From Ursus arctos (Eukaryota; Chordata; Mammalia; Carnivora; Ursidae), in assembly GCF_023065955.2 (NCBI RefSeq), contig NW_026622997.1:12138001-12202000 (forward strand): DNA of 64,000 bases, written 5' to 3'. This document shows positions 36,343 through 48,184 of this stretch, in pieces. How positions within the stretch are numbered: the stretch's first letter is position 1; each line of letters opens with the position of its first letter. The position numbers were made by a program, and so were the translations under genes. The notes under the pieces were generated by a model. It saw only the letters and a program-made list of their open reading frames with translations. It had not been told where the DNA came from and searched no databases.

Positions 36343-36908
36343 TGTATTAGTTTTTTATTGCTATGTAAAAAATCACCCCAAATTCTAGCACCTTGAAACA
36401 ACAAATATTTGTTGTCTCACAGTTTCTGTAGGTTAGCTAGCTAGGAGTCTCAGACTTGAGGGTCTCTCATGCAAACTGCCAGCCCGGGCTGCAGTCTCAT
36501 CTGAATGATCAAGTGAAGGAGGAGCCCTTGAAAGCTCACTAGTGTAGCTGTTGGCAGGATTCAGATCCTCATAGGCCGTTGGGCTTAGGGCCACAGTTCC
36601 ATGATGGCTGTTGGCCAGAGGCCCCCCTCTGTTCCTTGGCAGGTGGGCCTCCCCACAGGGCAGCTCACAACATGGCAGTTGACTTCCTTTGGAACAAGTG
36701 AGTGAGAGAGAGTGTCCAAGAGGGAACCATATTCTTGTCATAACCTAATCTCAGAAGGAACATTCCATCACTTCCCATCCCATCACTGCCATTCTGTATT
36801 CATTAAAGGTTAGTAAGTCCAGCTCACACGCAAGGGGATGAGATTACACAAGTTCACAAAAAGCAGGAGGTGAGGCTTATTGGGAACCATCTTAGTGGCT
36901 TCCTACTA
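36343..36908 (-). mobile_element. LTR remnant, ERVL-MaLR-like
   Basis: 'tgtattagttttttattgct', 'gaaacaacaaatatttgttg', 'tctgaatgatcaagtgaagg' and 'cagctcacaacatggcagtt' fit a reversed mammalian solo LTR. No internal coding sequence. Subfamily not assigned. Confidence 0.65.
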
Positions 36909-36909
36909 A

Positions 36910-37124
36910 ATTCTCTCTCCTCACAACACAAGGTATCTCTACTCTCTGCCTTTGATAATTCCCACTCTTACCTGACAACCTGGCCTCCTATTCTTTAAGA
37001 AAATAGATAATAAGTCATCTTTTATCTTCTTGCAACCAAGTCTCACCCTTCCTCATTTTTAGCTATTTTCTCCACCTTTCCTCTTGTTAACACTGACAAA
37101 TTGTCCTTCCTCCTGCTTCCCTTG

Positions 37125-37171
<47 letters not shown>

Positions 37172-38520
37172 GTCCCTAGGCTTCTTGTCCTCCTCAAGCT
37201 ATCATCTTATTGTTCTACTTCCCTTTATAAAAAACTTTTTGAATAAGTTGCCTTTACATGGTCCCTCTACACCTCAATTCCTATTCACTCCTAGGCCCTA
37301 ATCTGCCATGCTTCTGTCCCATCACTTCACTGAAATTATTTTCATCAAAGTCACCAATGATTTCCATATTGGTACATCCAAGGAGCACTCCCCTATTTTT
37401 GATTGCATTCAACATGGTTAACCATTCCTACCCTCCTCCTTTCTGGATGTCCACAACACTACATTTTCATCATGACATATTTTTTCTAATCATTCTGGTT
37501 ACTCCTTTCGATCTCTTTTGTTGGTTTCTCTTATATCCCCGTCCTAAATGGTGGTGTTTCCCAGGGCTCAGTTCTGTGTCTTCCTTCTCTCCCTCTTCCC
37601 ATAAGTGACCTCACTCACTCCTGGGGTTTTAAATATTATTTATATGTAGATGAACCTGAAATGAATTTGTTCAGCCAACGCTTCCTCTGAACTTTGGAAT
37701 GGTTTCTCTAACTGCTTACTTGGTAATTCCACTTAGAAATCTCAAGGGGACCTCAAATGTAATGTCTATAACAGATCTTCTGTTTTCCAACTTCTCTCTC
37801 CCTATTTCTCTTCTGAGTTCCCCACTTCAGTAGATGGAGCCACCAAACACTCTGCTCAAGTATAAATCCTTAATTCCTCTTCTTCTTTAATCCCTCATTC
37901 CAATCTTTCACCAAGTCCTACACTTTTTGGACTTCCAAATATATGCCCGCTCTATCTGTTTCTCCTCCACTATCTCCACCTTAATCTAAGCCACCCTCTT
38001 GTCACCTCGCTTCCTACAGTCATCCCTTACTGGGCCTCCTGCTCTGCAAAGGAGCCAATTAAATAGTTTAGAAATACTGTCTCAGGCTGTTTCTCTTGGA
38101 TAAAACCCTTTTGTCCTGCTCACTTATCCTTTGTAAAAGCTAAAGTTATCAAAAATTTTGTGATATATCTTTTGCTTGTCTTTTCAACCTTAGATCATCA
38201 CATTTGCCCTGAACTTACTATTTGTCAGGTGCATTGGTTCTCATCATTTCTTAAGCACACTGATTTCTCTATTTCCAGGTCTTTGCACAGGGCATTCCTT
38301 CAGCTTCTAATGCCCCCTTCACTCACCCCCCCGCTCCCTTCCGGTGGGCTTAGACATTTGTCAGAACTCGTAATTATAGATTTAGACATTTCTTTATTTA
38401 TTGCCTATTTTGTCATACTGTAAGCCCCATATGGACAAAGCCCATGTCTGCTTTGTTCACACTGGTATACCCAGCATGAAGCACTTTGTAAGTACTTAGT
38501 AAAGATGTGCATAAATGAAC
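36910..38520 (+). mobile_element. Long L2 LINE fragment: decayed reverse-transcriptase region to 3' end
   Basis: It shows 'ttcatcaaagtcaccaatga', 'cccagggctcagttctgtgt', 'ttatatgtagatgaacctga', 'cttaatctaagccaccctct' and the 3' end 'ctgtaagccccatatggaca'. These are successive parts of the L2 ORF2 and 3' UTR. Frames are broken. A (CA)n tract lies at 37126-37169. Confidence 0.88.
37126..37169. repeat. (CA)n microsatellite
   Basis: About 22 CA units within the L2. Confidence 0.97.
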
Positions 38521-39499
38521 AATCTCCTCGTTGTGCTCCAGTCCCAACTGAGAAACTGTCTTCTTAACAACTTTCCCAGGCTGTGGAGTCATATTTAACA
38601 GGAGATCTACCCTCAGCAAATTTTTAAGTGCACAATAGAGTATATTTAACTGTAGGCATGACATTGTACAGCACACCTCTAGAACTTACTCATCTTGCAT
38701 CACTAGAAGAAAACAGCCTTGACGAAAATATTTGAGTTGCTCTGCTAAAAAGCTGGAGAAAATGACATCGAGCAAGGTTATTATGGTAAAATGCTTTATA
38801 TGGCACGCACACTTCCGTAAACTTGGTAAGTGATAATAACACCAGTTTCTTAGTTTAATAAGTAGCATTTTTACTTCCCTTCAGCTCACTTCTAATGACA
38901 GGGACAGGTCCCATTCTTTCCTTGGCAAACTGCTTGGCTGACAGGAACCCCATCCTACTGATGTCATCTGGAAGAGCTTCCTTTTACAGATTCTGGGGAG
39001 TCTGAATTTGAAACAGGTGGATGTATGCATTTGAAAGAATCTATTCCAGATGCCAGAAGATTCAGTTCTGGTGAGGGACGTGAAGGAAAATTATGAGAAC
39101 AAGTATCCTATTCACATGCTAGGAAAATAAATGTTTTACTAATCCTTAAATAACATTTTACTCTGAGGTGTATTGGCAAATTTTAGTTTTATTTCTGTAT
39201 GAAAGTCTCATTTTTATGGGTGTGATTTAAGTAGTAGAGGTGACTGCTAAAATTAGTTTCTGTTATCCCATGCTAATGTCTGTGTAGGAAGAGACTAATG
39301 CGCAAAGTTTTAAAGCCATAACATTTTAGTTACATTTAGTGAATATTTTAACATTTATTATCATTGGCTACAAGTTAATTTAACTATTATAAATGCACAT
39401 ACTTTTCTATGTTATGGGGTCTTCTCATGGTAGAGAAAGTATGTGATCAGGAAGGGGTCCTATGTGTTCTCTTTCCCAAGCCAAGGCCCTAACCAATGA
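38521..39499. other. Unique intergenic sequence, no gene seen
   Basis: A+T-rich, no repeat or exon recognised. Confidence 0.5.
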
Positions 39500-39582
39500 A
39501 ATGCTATCATTAAACTCATGCTTATTACTATGTGCCAGGCATTGTGCTAAGTGCTGAGATACAACAGGGCTTACCGTCTAGA
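39500..39582 (-). mobile_element. L2 LINE 3' remnant cut by a SINE
   Basis: 'actatgtgccaggcattgtg' and 'ctaagtgctgagatacaaca' are the reversed L2 3' end. Confidence 0.75.
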
Positions 39583-39799
39583 TTTCTTTTTTTTTTTTTA
39601 AAGATTTTATTTATTTATTTATTTGAGAGAGAGAGTGAGCGAGAGAGAGAGAGCACAAGCTGCAGGAGGGACAGAGGGAGAGAGAGAAGTAGGCTCCCCA
39701 CTGGGCAGGAAGCACAATGCTGGGCTCCATCCCAGTACCTTGGGATCATGACTTGAGCCGATGGCAGACTCCTAACCAACTGAGCCACCCAGGCATCCC
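39583..39799 (-). mobile_element. Can-SINE (SINEC)
   Basis: Poly-T, 'agattttatttatttattta', 'gggatcatgacttgagccga' and 'caactgagccacccaggcat'. Confidence 0.92.
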
Positions 39800-40264
39800 C
39801 CAAACAGCAGTTTCTACTTATTTCTGAGACATACCACACGATCCATACTGGAGGAGATTTGGCTTATTCAGGTAAAAGGAAAAATGAACGTGTACTCATC
39901 AACAGGGAGGAGTGAATGCATTATGCAGTCGTTGGAGGAAGATACCCTGGAACCAACATTTTATGGTAGATAATCAATATGTGGGTGTTTAAAAGTTGGC
40001 TCCAAGGTATTCTCCTCATCTTGAAGGCCTCCCTTCCCCCACCGAGAGCCACCTGATAGTCTGGACTGGGGAAGGCTCACCTGTCCCTTCAGGCAGTACC
40101 AGCAGGGACAATGGGAACCCCAACAGCATCAGATAAACATGCAGATAAAAATAACATCACCAATCTGACAACTAAATTGCCATTGGAACCATGGCTACAA
40201 AAGTAGGCCAGGACCTACAAGCTGAACCTATAAACAGGGCAACTGCCTGATAAAATAAAAGATT
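39800..40264. other. Unique intergenic sequence, no gene seen
   Basis: No repeat or exon recognised. Confidence 0.5.
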
Positions 40265-40280
40265 TAAATGGGACCTAGAG

Positions 40281-40494
40281 GGGCGCCTGGGTGGCACAGC
40301 GGTTGGGCGTCTGCCTTCGGCTCAGGGCGTGATCCTGGCGTTATGGGATCGAGCCCCACATCAGGCTCCTCCGCTATGAGCCTGCTTCTTCCTCTCCCAC
40401 TCCCCCTGCTTGTGTTCCCTCTCTCGCTGGCTGTCTCTATCTCTGTCAAATAAACAAATAAAATCTTTAAAAAAATAAAATAAAATAAAATAAA
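40281..40494 (+). mobile_element. Can-SINE, very young arctoid-type copy
   Basis: An intact consensus-like head 'gggcgcctgggtggcacagc', 'ggcgtgatcctggcgttatg' and 'tctctcgctggctgtctcta'. Duplications taaatgggacctagag are exact over 16 bp at 40265-40280 and 40495-40510. Confidence 0.97.
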
Positions 40495-40547
40495 TAAATG
40501 GGACCTAGAGACTCCCAGTGTAACAGAACAAATGTCCAGGATACAAT

Positions 40548-40800
40548 TTTAAAAAAATTTTAATTTAAATTCAGTTAGCCAACATAGAGTACACCATTAG
40601 TTTCAGATGTCGAATTCAGTGATTCATCAGTTGCATGCAACACCCAGTGCTCGTCCTTAATGCCCATCACCTGGTTACCCCATCCCCCCACCCTCCTCCC
40701 CTCCAGCAACCCTCAGTTTGCTTCCTATACTTATGGGTGTCTCATGGTTCTTCTCCCTCTTTGATGACTTCCCATTCAGTTTATTATTTTTTTTAAATCA
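40548..40800 (-). mobile_element. L1 LINE 3' end
   Basis: 'cagttagccaacatagagta', 'caacacccagtgctcgtcct' and 'cagcaaccctcagtttgctt' match the reversed carnivore L1 3' region. Confidence 0.85.
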
Positions 40801-41190
40801 CCTGTCGTATGAAGAAGCAAGAAAAACCCTGACTTAAATGAGAAAGGACAATCAGCGGATTCCAGCATCAAGATCTATCAGATGCTGGGTTATCCCACAT
40901 TATCCAAATCATCAAGGGTTGAAAAGCAGCTGTTGTAAAAAAAAAAAAAAATGCTTCAACAACCAATTATAAGTTCTCTGGAAACAAATGAAAAGTAGAA
41001 AGTCTCAGCAAAGAAACAGAAGTTATTAAAAAAACTAAATGGAAGTATTAGAACTGAAAGAATATACTTATAGATATAAAATGCTCACTGGATTGGAATG
41101 AAAAGACACCTTACTTTGAATAGTAAAAGAAATGGCCAAGCCTTAATGATTTCATCCTAAGATTAAAGCTATAGGAATAATATTTAAAAT
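40801..41190. other. Intergenic sequence, possibly old L1
   Basis: A-rich, with a poly-A run at 40937-40950. Not assignable with confidence. Confidence 0.3.
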
Positions 41191-41460
41191 AAACTCTTTC
41201 AGTATAATTTAAAATTTACAGAAAATTTGCCAAGTTAGTACAGGGAGTTCCTATAAATCCCACACCCAGTGCTTTTGCTTATTAACCTCTTACATCATTA
41301 TGGTGCCTTTGTCACAACTAATGAACCAATGATGATATATTATTATTAACTAAACTCCATATTTTATTCATATTCCATTAGCTTTTACCTAAGATCCTTT
41401 GTGTGTGTGTGTGCTCCAATATTCCATCCAGGATACAACATTTATAGGATTCCTTATAAT
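41191..41460 (-). mobile_element. Old L1 LINE 3' UTR remnant
   Basis: 'aagttagtacagggagttcc', 'ggtgcctttgtcacaactaa' and 'tgatgatatattattattaa' match an L1M-type 3' UTR. Confidence 0.55.
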
Positions 41461-42095
41461 ATTAGTGTCATGGGCCAAACTTCTCATCTTATAAGAGATT
41501 TTATATTCAGAGGTAGAGCTGTTGTATTACTACAGAGGGAATCTTGTTGCAAGGCTGTTCGGGGACTTGCCTTGAAGCTGTTCTTGGGTACACCCTGTTT
41601 ATTCTGATCTTTTGTAGCATGGGTGCTGATGGAGATGGGTTATTTAAAATCCCTCAGGCCGATCCTTATCAATCAGTATATTAACCCACAGTCACCAGAA
41701 CACGAATGCTCTTCTCCTCCACCCACGGCAAATTCCCACTCCTGCCCCAGGCCTCATGCAATAGGGGAAGCCACGCTTTGCTGCTGCTATACAGGGGAAG
41801 AAGATGTCGGCATGACTTATTTTTACATGCAATTAGCGCACCCTCTTGACATTGGGGTCTGCCTTCAAAATATATCCAGAATCCAACCACTTTTCTCCAT
41901 TGCTTCCATCTGAGGCCCCCTCTGAGCCACCATCATCTCTCACCTGAACATTCACGAGAATTTCTTCCCTGGTCCCCCTGATTCTGCCCTGGCAACTCTA
42001 TAATATATTCTCAACACAGTGGCCTGAGAGGCTCTGTTAAAATTTAAGTCAGCACATGTCGTCTGCTGAAAAACATCCAATGAGCCTCCTTTCTT

Positions 42096-42478
42096 GTGCT
42101 TGTCCTTGTTGTTGTTGGTGGTGGTGGTGGCCCTTAACTGTTTTTTAGTCAAACCTTTTATTGTAATATAACAAAATACATACAGAAAAGTGTACAAATC
42201 ATGAGTGCCTCTCAATGAATTGTCAAAATTGACCACTCCTGTGTAACCACCACCCAGGTAAAGAAATAGGCCAACTCTTGGGAACCCCCCTTTGGTTTCA
42301 TTTAGTTATTATTCCTACTCTTCTCCCCAAAGGTAACCACTAACCTGGCTTCTAGATTAGTTTAGTCAGTATAGTTTGTTTCTGAATTTTATATAAGTAG
42401 AGTTACAGTATATATTCTTTTGTGTCTGGCATCTTCTCCTCAACATGATGTGTGTGATTTGTCCATCTTAGGTTTTGT
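42096..42478 (-). mobile_element. L1 LINE 3' remnant within the L2
   Basis: 'aaccttttattgtaatataa', 'gtaaccaccacccaggtaaa' and 'gtttgtttctgaattttata' match a reversed L1 3' UTR. Confidence 0.7.
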
Positions 42479-42844
42479 TGAAATCTGAAACCTTTACGAG
42501 GATGATCACGGCCCTATGCCCCCTTGGCCTCCAATTCCTACCCTTCTTGGCATTCTGTCATAACTTCCTATTATTATCCCATCTCGTTTCCTCCGCCCTA
42601 GCCTTACTGGCTCCTTTCTCTTCCTCAGATTCACCATGCATGCCTCTGCCACAGGGCCTTTGCACTTACTGTTTTCAGTGCTGGGGAATCACTTTCTCCA
42701 GATACCATCATGACTGGCTCTCTTTACTGTGACACACCTCTGCTCGAGTGTTGCCTTCTCAGCGAAGGCTCTTCAGGAGACCACCCACATACTCCCTACC
42801 CCCTCTTCCTGGTTTGATTTTTTTTCCCCACAGCCCTGTATACA

Positions 42845-43420
42845 TCTTAGTTTCCTGTGGTTGGGAAACAAAATACCAGAGATGTAGTGGTTTAAAACAA
42901 TCAAATGTATCATCTCACAGTTGAATAGGTTGGAAGTCCATTAGGCTTGGCTACTTTCTCTGCCCTCCGTCCCACCAGGCCGAAATCAAGGTGTCAGCTG
43001 CCTGGGGGCTCTTGTCTGGGAGACTCCGGATGAGAATCCACTTCCAGGCTTGTTCAGGTTGTAGACAGAATTCAGAGTTAAGACTGAGGTCATTCTTTTC
43101 TAGCCGGCTGCTGGCTCAAGTTTGCGCTCAGCTCCTAGAGGCCACCCACATTCTGGAACTTGTGGCCCCTTCACCCTCAGAGCCAGCAAAGGCAGATTGA
43201 ATCCCTCTCAGGCTACATCTCTTCTGCCTTTCTTCTCTGCTTTTAAGGATCCTTGTGATTACATTGGGACCACTTGGATAATCCAGGATAATCTTCCCAA
43301 TGTAACATCACCTGTTTCACAATCTTAATCCCATCTGCAAAGTCCCCTTGGCGACATAAGGTCACATATTTGCAGGTGTAACACTACAGGTAAGAATCAT
43401 GGAGACAACATCCTGCCTAT
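42845..43420 (-). mobile_element. MLT1-type LTR within the L2
   Basis: 'cttagtttcctgtggttggg', 'gtggtttaaaacaatcaaat', 'gaaatcaaggtgtcagctgc' and 'cgacataaggtcacatattt' are the reverse complement of an MLT1-type LTR. No viral genes. Confidence 0.75.
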
Positions 43421-45238
43421 GATAATATATTTTCTTAGTTGTCTCGTTGATTGTTCATCTCCCCCCTTCTAGAATCTGTGAGAGCAGGGATCTTTGGCTG
43501 CCTGACACATACTAGGCATTCAAATATTTGTTGAATGAATAAAAGAATGAATGAATGAATGCAGTCTGGGTGATTATTGTCAACATCTGCCCTCCCATTG
43601 GTCCACATCTTCTTAGACTCTCTTTTCTTCTTTCGGAGATGGTCTTGACTTTTATTTCAATCTGATTTTGCACAGTCAGTGTGGTTTTCCCTGATCCCCA
43701 CACACCATTGCTTACAGCGCTGCTAGTTAAGGGGTGCGGCAGCATGATAATATCATATTTTCATGGAGCCTCCCAGCTGCCACAAGAGACGCATTCAGGA
43801 CGTGGGGACAGAGGGGACCACAGAATGGAGTGCAGCTCAGAGGCCAGCACAGGCTGCGAATCCTCAGGCCCTCCCCAGTGGAGCCAAGTGTCCAATGATT
43901 TCTTGGAACAGAACTCTTCAGGGATAGTAGAACTAGTCATGGAAATGTCTTAAGCATTGTTTTGCTCAGTAAAAAAAAAAAAAAGTTTAAGACTTAGTCT
44001 GCACATGTCCATTATCCAGTGAAACATTTAAAAACCACTTAATCATTTAGATGTTTCTAAAGACTCTGTTGCTTAATATGATGAAGACAGCCTAAATCCT
44101 AGGACGATAAAGATCTGAGCTTGGCCACAAAGTTTGAAGCACACACAAGTAACAGATTTGCCATTTGGGTTACAGTGTGGAAAAAAATCTCTGGAAACAG
44201 ATTTATGTATTAGTTTTTCACTTTGCCACCAGATGTCCTTCACGAGTAGGAAAATATGATGGCTCAAATGATATTTTGAAGTGTGAATGCCCAGCATTTT
44301 TGAATAGTTGACAGAGAAAGGAAAGTGTGAGTGAATGTAACTGTTAGCACAGACTTTTGGATGAGACACATATTTTGAAGGCTGCCCTACAGGTGTAGCT
44401 TTCAGAAGCAATATTTAAGTTTCAAATTTTCATCTCTCACACTCCGCAAACATTGACTCACCGTATTTCCTTTTCACTCAACTCCAAATCAATATTTTTG
44501 AAATCAGAGCATATTGTTCTGTTTGGAAGTTAATATTAAGAAAGAATCAAATCCTTACACAAATATTAGGCATTAAAATATAGTATTTTGAGTTTTCCAA
44601 GGATTCAAGGTGACTGGACCTCAGGCTTCACACAAGAGTAACGGGGGTTATGACACTTACTTTCTAGAAGCAGTCTACTTACATCTGCAAGACAGTTGAA
44701 ATGTGTGATTTAGGACAAAATTAAAGACGGCATTGCAGTTTATTGCTAATAACATAATTCAAAGGGAAGTGTGGAGGATAGAATATTTGAATTAATAAAT
44801 TACATCTTTTAAAAATAGTAATCGTTTGGCCATGTGTATTTTAAATGTGTAACAGAAATCCTCATAAAAGAAACAAGAACTGCTGTTTTAAAGAATTTGT
44901 TGTGTGAATTACCCTGTGCATTAATAACACCTGGGTACGGGCTTCTCACCCTCTCCCCAGCGTCACTGAAGTCAGGGAATAGACGTGTGCTTTATGGTGA
45001 GGGGTTCCTCATTCCTTCATTAAATGGGCGGGAGTGGGACAGGCAACCTATTTCCAGAAAACTGAAGGCCATCTGCATGAGATGTCAGCCAAGCAACCAG
45101 ATGTTTGATGTGGATTGGCTCCCACATCCGGCTTCTTGACCGAATTCCTCCTCTTTCCACCCAGATGTTTTGGAGACACATACAGAGAGCTTAATGAAGG
45201 TTGTTCCGGCACAGAGGAAGGGGCGGTAATATTTTGGT

Positions 45239-45257
45239 GTCCTGCAGGGGGCGAAGT
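45239..45257 (+). promoter_or_regulatory. CTCF-like motif
   Basis: CCTGCAGGGGGCG at 45241-45253 matches the strongest part of the CTCF core (CCnnnAGGGGGCG). It lies in repeat-poor sequence about 3.4 kb upstream of the BMP6 start codon. It is a motif match only. Confidence 0.3.
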
Positions 45258-46450
45258 TACCTCTGATTTTCTCCAGTTGGTTCACACATTTCCAGCGGAT
45301 TCCAAAGCCAAACCTGCTCCTTTCCCTTCATCCCATCCCTCCGGAATCACATCTGGACTTTGTCCAGCTCTCTGAGACTTCTCAGGGGGTGCTGGCGAGG
45401 GGTCAGAGAAGTGGGGAGCGGGGGTGGTGGTGGTTAGAAGTTCTTATCCACCCAGAATTCCAGCTGTCTTGAAAAAGCAGTGGTCCCAATTTTGAGGTTA
45501 TTAAAATGTTAGAACTGCATCTCTTTATCCCCTTTTGCCCCAATATCCAGTCCAAGGGGGTTTCCTAGTGTTTTCCAGCAAACATGTGCACCTGCTGGGA
45601 GTGGGGGGACACCTTCTTTTGTGGCCCTCAGTTAAATGTCACTGCCTTTACGATCATTGTCATGTTTCATTACACATATTCTCCCTGTGGCTCTTACAAG
45701 ACTTGTGTGCTCTTGTGTTCGTCATCTGGGGGCACCCTCAACACCTCATTTCTCCAGCACTAATCTGCAGGAACTGAGAGGCCTTCTTGATGGGAATGGG
45801 AGGCTCATGGCAGACCTGAATCAGGGCTGTTGCTCGGATGTTTGATAAAGGGTCATTAAGTGCCATGTCACAGGTCCATCTAATTCTAACCAAGCATTTA
45901 AGAAAAGGGGAAGATGGTATGTGTGTACGCCTGTGTGTGTTCTCCACTAGATCCTATGTGCATATCCAATAAGTGATTATCTAAGAGATGGCTCACAGCC
46001 TATTTTTGTGTTTTCAACGGCACAGCCCTATCTAGGTGCCCTTGCCTATGCTCAGGGGTTTTACAGTTTTCCAGTGCTTTCCCCCTGCCCTGATAGGTTG
46101 GAACTGCTTTTACTCTGCTTCTGTCTCACTAGAGGTCTTAAGACGAAGATGTGACTACGTTTGCAAAGGGAGAAGGATCTTGGCAGGAAGCCTACATATA
46201 CTTGCTGAGATTTCAGATCTTTTGATCAGGGCTCTTGGCTGCTGTGATTTTATGCTCAAACAAGTCCCATACAGAAGAAGGAAGTGATGGAGACTTTTGA
46301 ATTCTAAGGATCCTGGCATGCCAGACCAAGTAGTGATATATTTTCTTTTCACATGAAAAGAATCCCCACTAAAGACCAGTCTTCAGTGTTGCTGAAGCTG
46401 TGTTGCCTGAGGTCAATGGCTACGGACCTTTGTAGAACTAAAGACTTCAC

Positions 46451-46493
46451 TCGTAGAATTAAATTTGAAAAAATTTAGATTCGTAGAATTAAA
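46451..46493 (+). repeat. 13-bp direct repeat tcgtagaattaaa, 30-bp period
   Basis: Exact copies at 46451-46463 and 46481-46493. A weaker third copy (tgtagaactaaa) lies at 46431. Confidence 0.85.
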
Positions 46494-47524
46494 GACTAAA
46501 AGATCACTATGTCTGGGTCAAGAGAGAACCAGAAAGAGCAGTCCAGTGGGTGGGGGGAGATGAAGACCCTTCCCCATGAAAAACAGATCCTTTGAAATAA
46601 GAAGAAATGTTGATCAGATTTCGATCAGCAGAAACCCCATGATCTCATAAGTCCACCAATCCCACAGTTTTTATCTATTTGGTCTGGCTCAGAAATGCCT
46701 TGGACTATGTGAACTAATATAGTCAGTGAAGTTTTTGTTTTCTAATCTGTACACTTTTCACCAAGTAAAAGATCCTGGTGTTTTGAGTGAATTTGTTTGT
46801 ATGATCTGTAGATTACTGGGCATTCTTGGATAGTGTGAGAGCAGGTGAATTTGTATCCTGAATGGCCCATGGTGGTGGTGGTGTCTGGGTAGAGGGATCC
46901 ATCTCCGTGATTGAGAAGTGGCATGCTATGTAACCTGTGGCTTCTACATTGATCTTGTCTAATGCTCCCAGCAACCTGACTTTGAGCACCTGAATGGCAA
47001 CATGCCACGCCCCTACCTGGGCTGGAATTTTCTGTACCACCTCTCAAGTTTTATCTACCCAGCCTCATGAAAGCTCTATTGTATTTCAATACATTAAAAT
47101 GAAAAGTTAACAGAAAAACTGGAGAAGCACTGAAATATTTCCGAGAAAAGTAGAGGGTGGCTTTTCTCTTTTATTACCTAATTACCCCTTTTCTTTAAGG
47201 TGCTAGCTTAAGAAACCAAGCCAAGGCCGAACTGCAGAGATAAATCAAGATATTTGGTCCCAAATGCCCAGGACGCTGGCTCTGGTTTACATTTGGACCT
47301 CTCTGTGGCCCGTTTGTGAGCAGCCTCTTGGAGGGTGTGTCCCAACTTCCAGCAGCTGCCTTTGGAAGTCACGTGCCCGCTAAAAGCCTATGTTACATCC
47401 GCAAGAGACACTAATACACTATTCCTGTTGTTCCTCTGTGAATACAGGTGGCGTTGAATTAACAGCTGATTTTGCTTTTATTTAGTTAAATCAATTCAGG
47501 CCTTTTAATGTGATCGTTAAAGAG

Positions 47525-47538
47525 ACACGTTTACGTGT
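47525..47538. promoter_or_regulatory. Inverted repeat ACACGT-TT-ACGTGT upstream of the CpG island
   Basis: Two 6-base arms form a dyad around TT, giving two opposed ACGTG (hypoxia-response-type) cores just before the CpG island. It is surrounded by a homeodomain-motif-rich A+T stretch (47450-47560). Function is inferred only from the motif. Confidence 0.3.
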
Positions 47539-47673
47539 TGATTGGATCATCCTTACTAGCGATGACCTCTTCGCCTTTGCTACCTCGCGCCTAGGGTGCC
47601 TCCAAGAATTCTCTGTACTTGAAACCTACGCGAAGCCGGGGCAACGCCTCCCTGGAGAGGGAGGGTGAAAGAA

Positions 47674-47720
47674 GGGGGCGGGCCTATTTAAATACAGGCG
47701 AGACGACTCTCTTCTATTGG
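47674..47720 (+). promoter_or_regulatory. Candidate core promoter: GC box, TATA-like box, inverted CCAAT
   Basis: A GC box (GGGGGCGGGCC, 47674-47684) directly abuts a TATA-like element (TATTTAAATA, 47685-47694). An inverted CCAAT box (ATTGG, 47716-47720) follows. If the TATA-like box is used on the + strand, transcription would start near 47715-47725, over 900 bases upstream of the BMP6 start codon. The inverted CCAAT lying at or after that start is unusual for + transcription and could instead serve a divergent transcript. The elements are seen directly; their use is inference. Confidence 0.5.
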
Positions 47721-48184
47721 CTGCCAGCCTGTCTGTTACCCAAGAGGGCAGGGACTCTCGGGGGCTGGAGTGCGGTACCTGAGCGAGACGCGCACCAGAA
47801 AGCCCACGTTGGCCTCTGCGGGGAGCGCAGCGCCGAGAGGCGGGAGACCGCGAATTCCCGCGCCGTCGCCGCGGTCACTGCTCGGCGCGCGGGTCCTGTC
47901 CCCTCCCGTACCCTCTGCGAGCGGTGTTTGCGGGGCAGCCAGGAGCCTCTAAACGGAAAGCAAGATCCTTGTCGCCTCCGCTTGGGGGTTAGAGCGGCGC
48001 GCGGAGATTCTGAGGGGGAGCGACAGTGCCCGAGCGCCGAGGCGCGCGGAGTTTGTGAGCGGGAAGGAAGTTAAGCCTCGCGGAGAAGATTGGCGTCTCG
48101 GGACGCCGTGTCGCCACAGCCTCGGCCCCACGGCGGAGTAAACTTCGCGGCGGCCGTGCGAGCCAAGGAGAGGCGTGCGCGGGG

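Larger units (their letters stand above)
41640..43560 (+). mobile_element. L2 LINE copy interrupted by L1 and LTR insertions
   Basis: L2 segments are 41640-42095 ('agccaccatcatctctcacc', 'attctcaacacagtggcctg'), 42479-42840 ('cacagggcctttgcacttac') and 43424-43560 ('tactaggcattcaaatattt', 'gttgaatgaat'). The order matches one L2 copy later split by an L1 and a MaLR LTR. Confidence 0.8.
43561..47584. other. Repeat-poor promoter-upstream sequence, no gene seen
   Basis: About 4 kb directly upstream of the BMP6 CpG island holds no recognisable SINE, L1 or LTR. Poly-A at about 43971-43984 and a 13-base direct repeat at 46451/46481 are the only repeats seen. This may be retained regulatory DNA. 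Confidence 0.45.
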
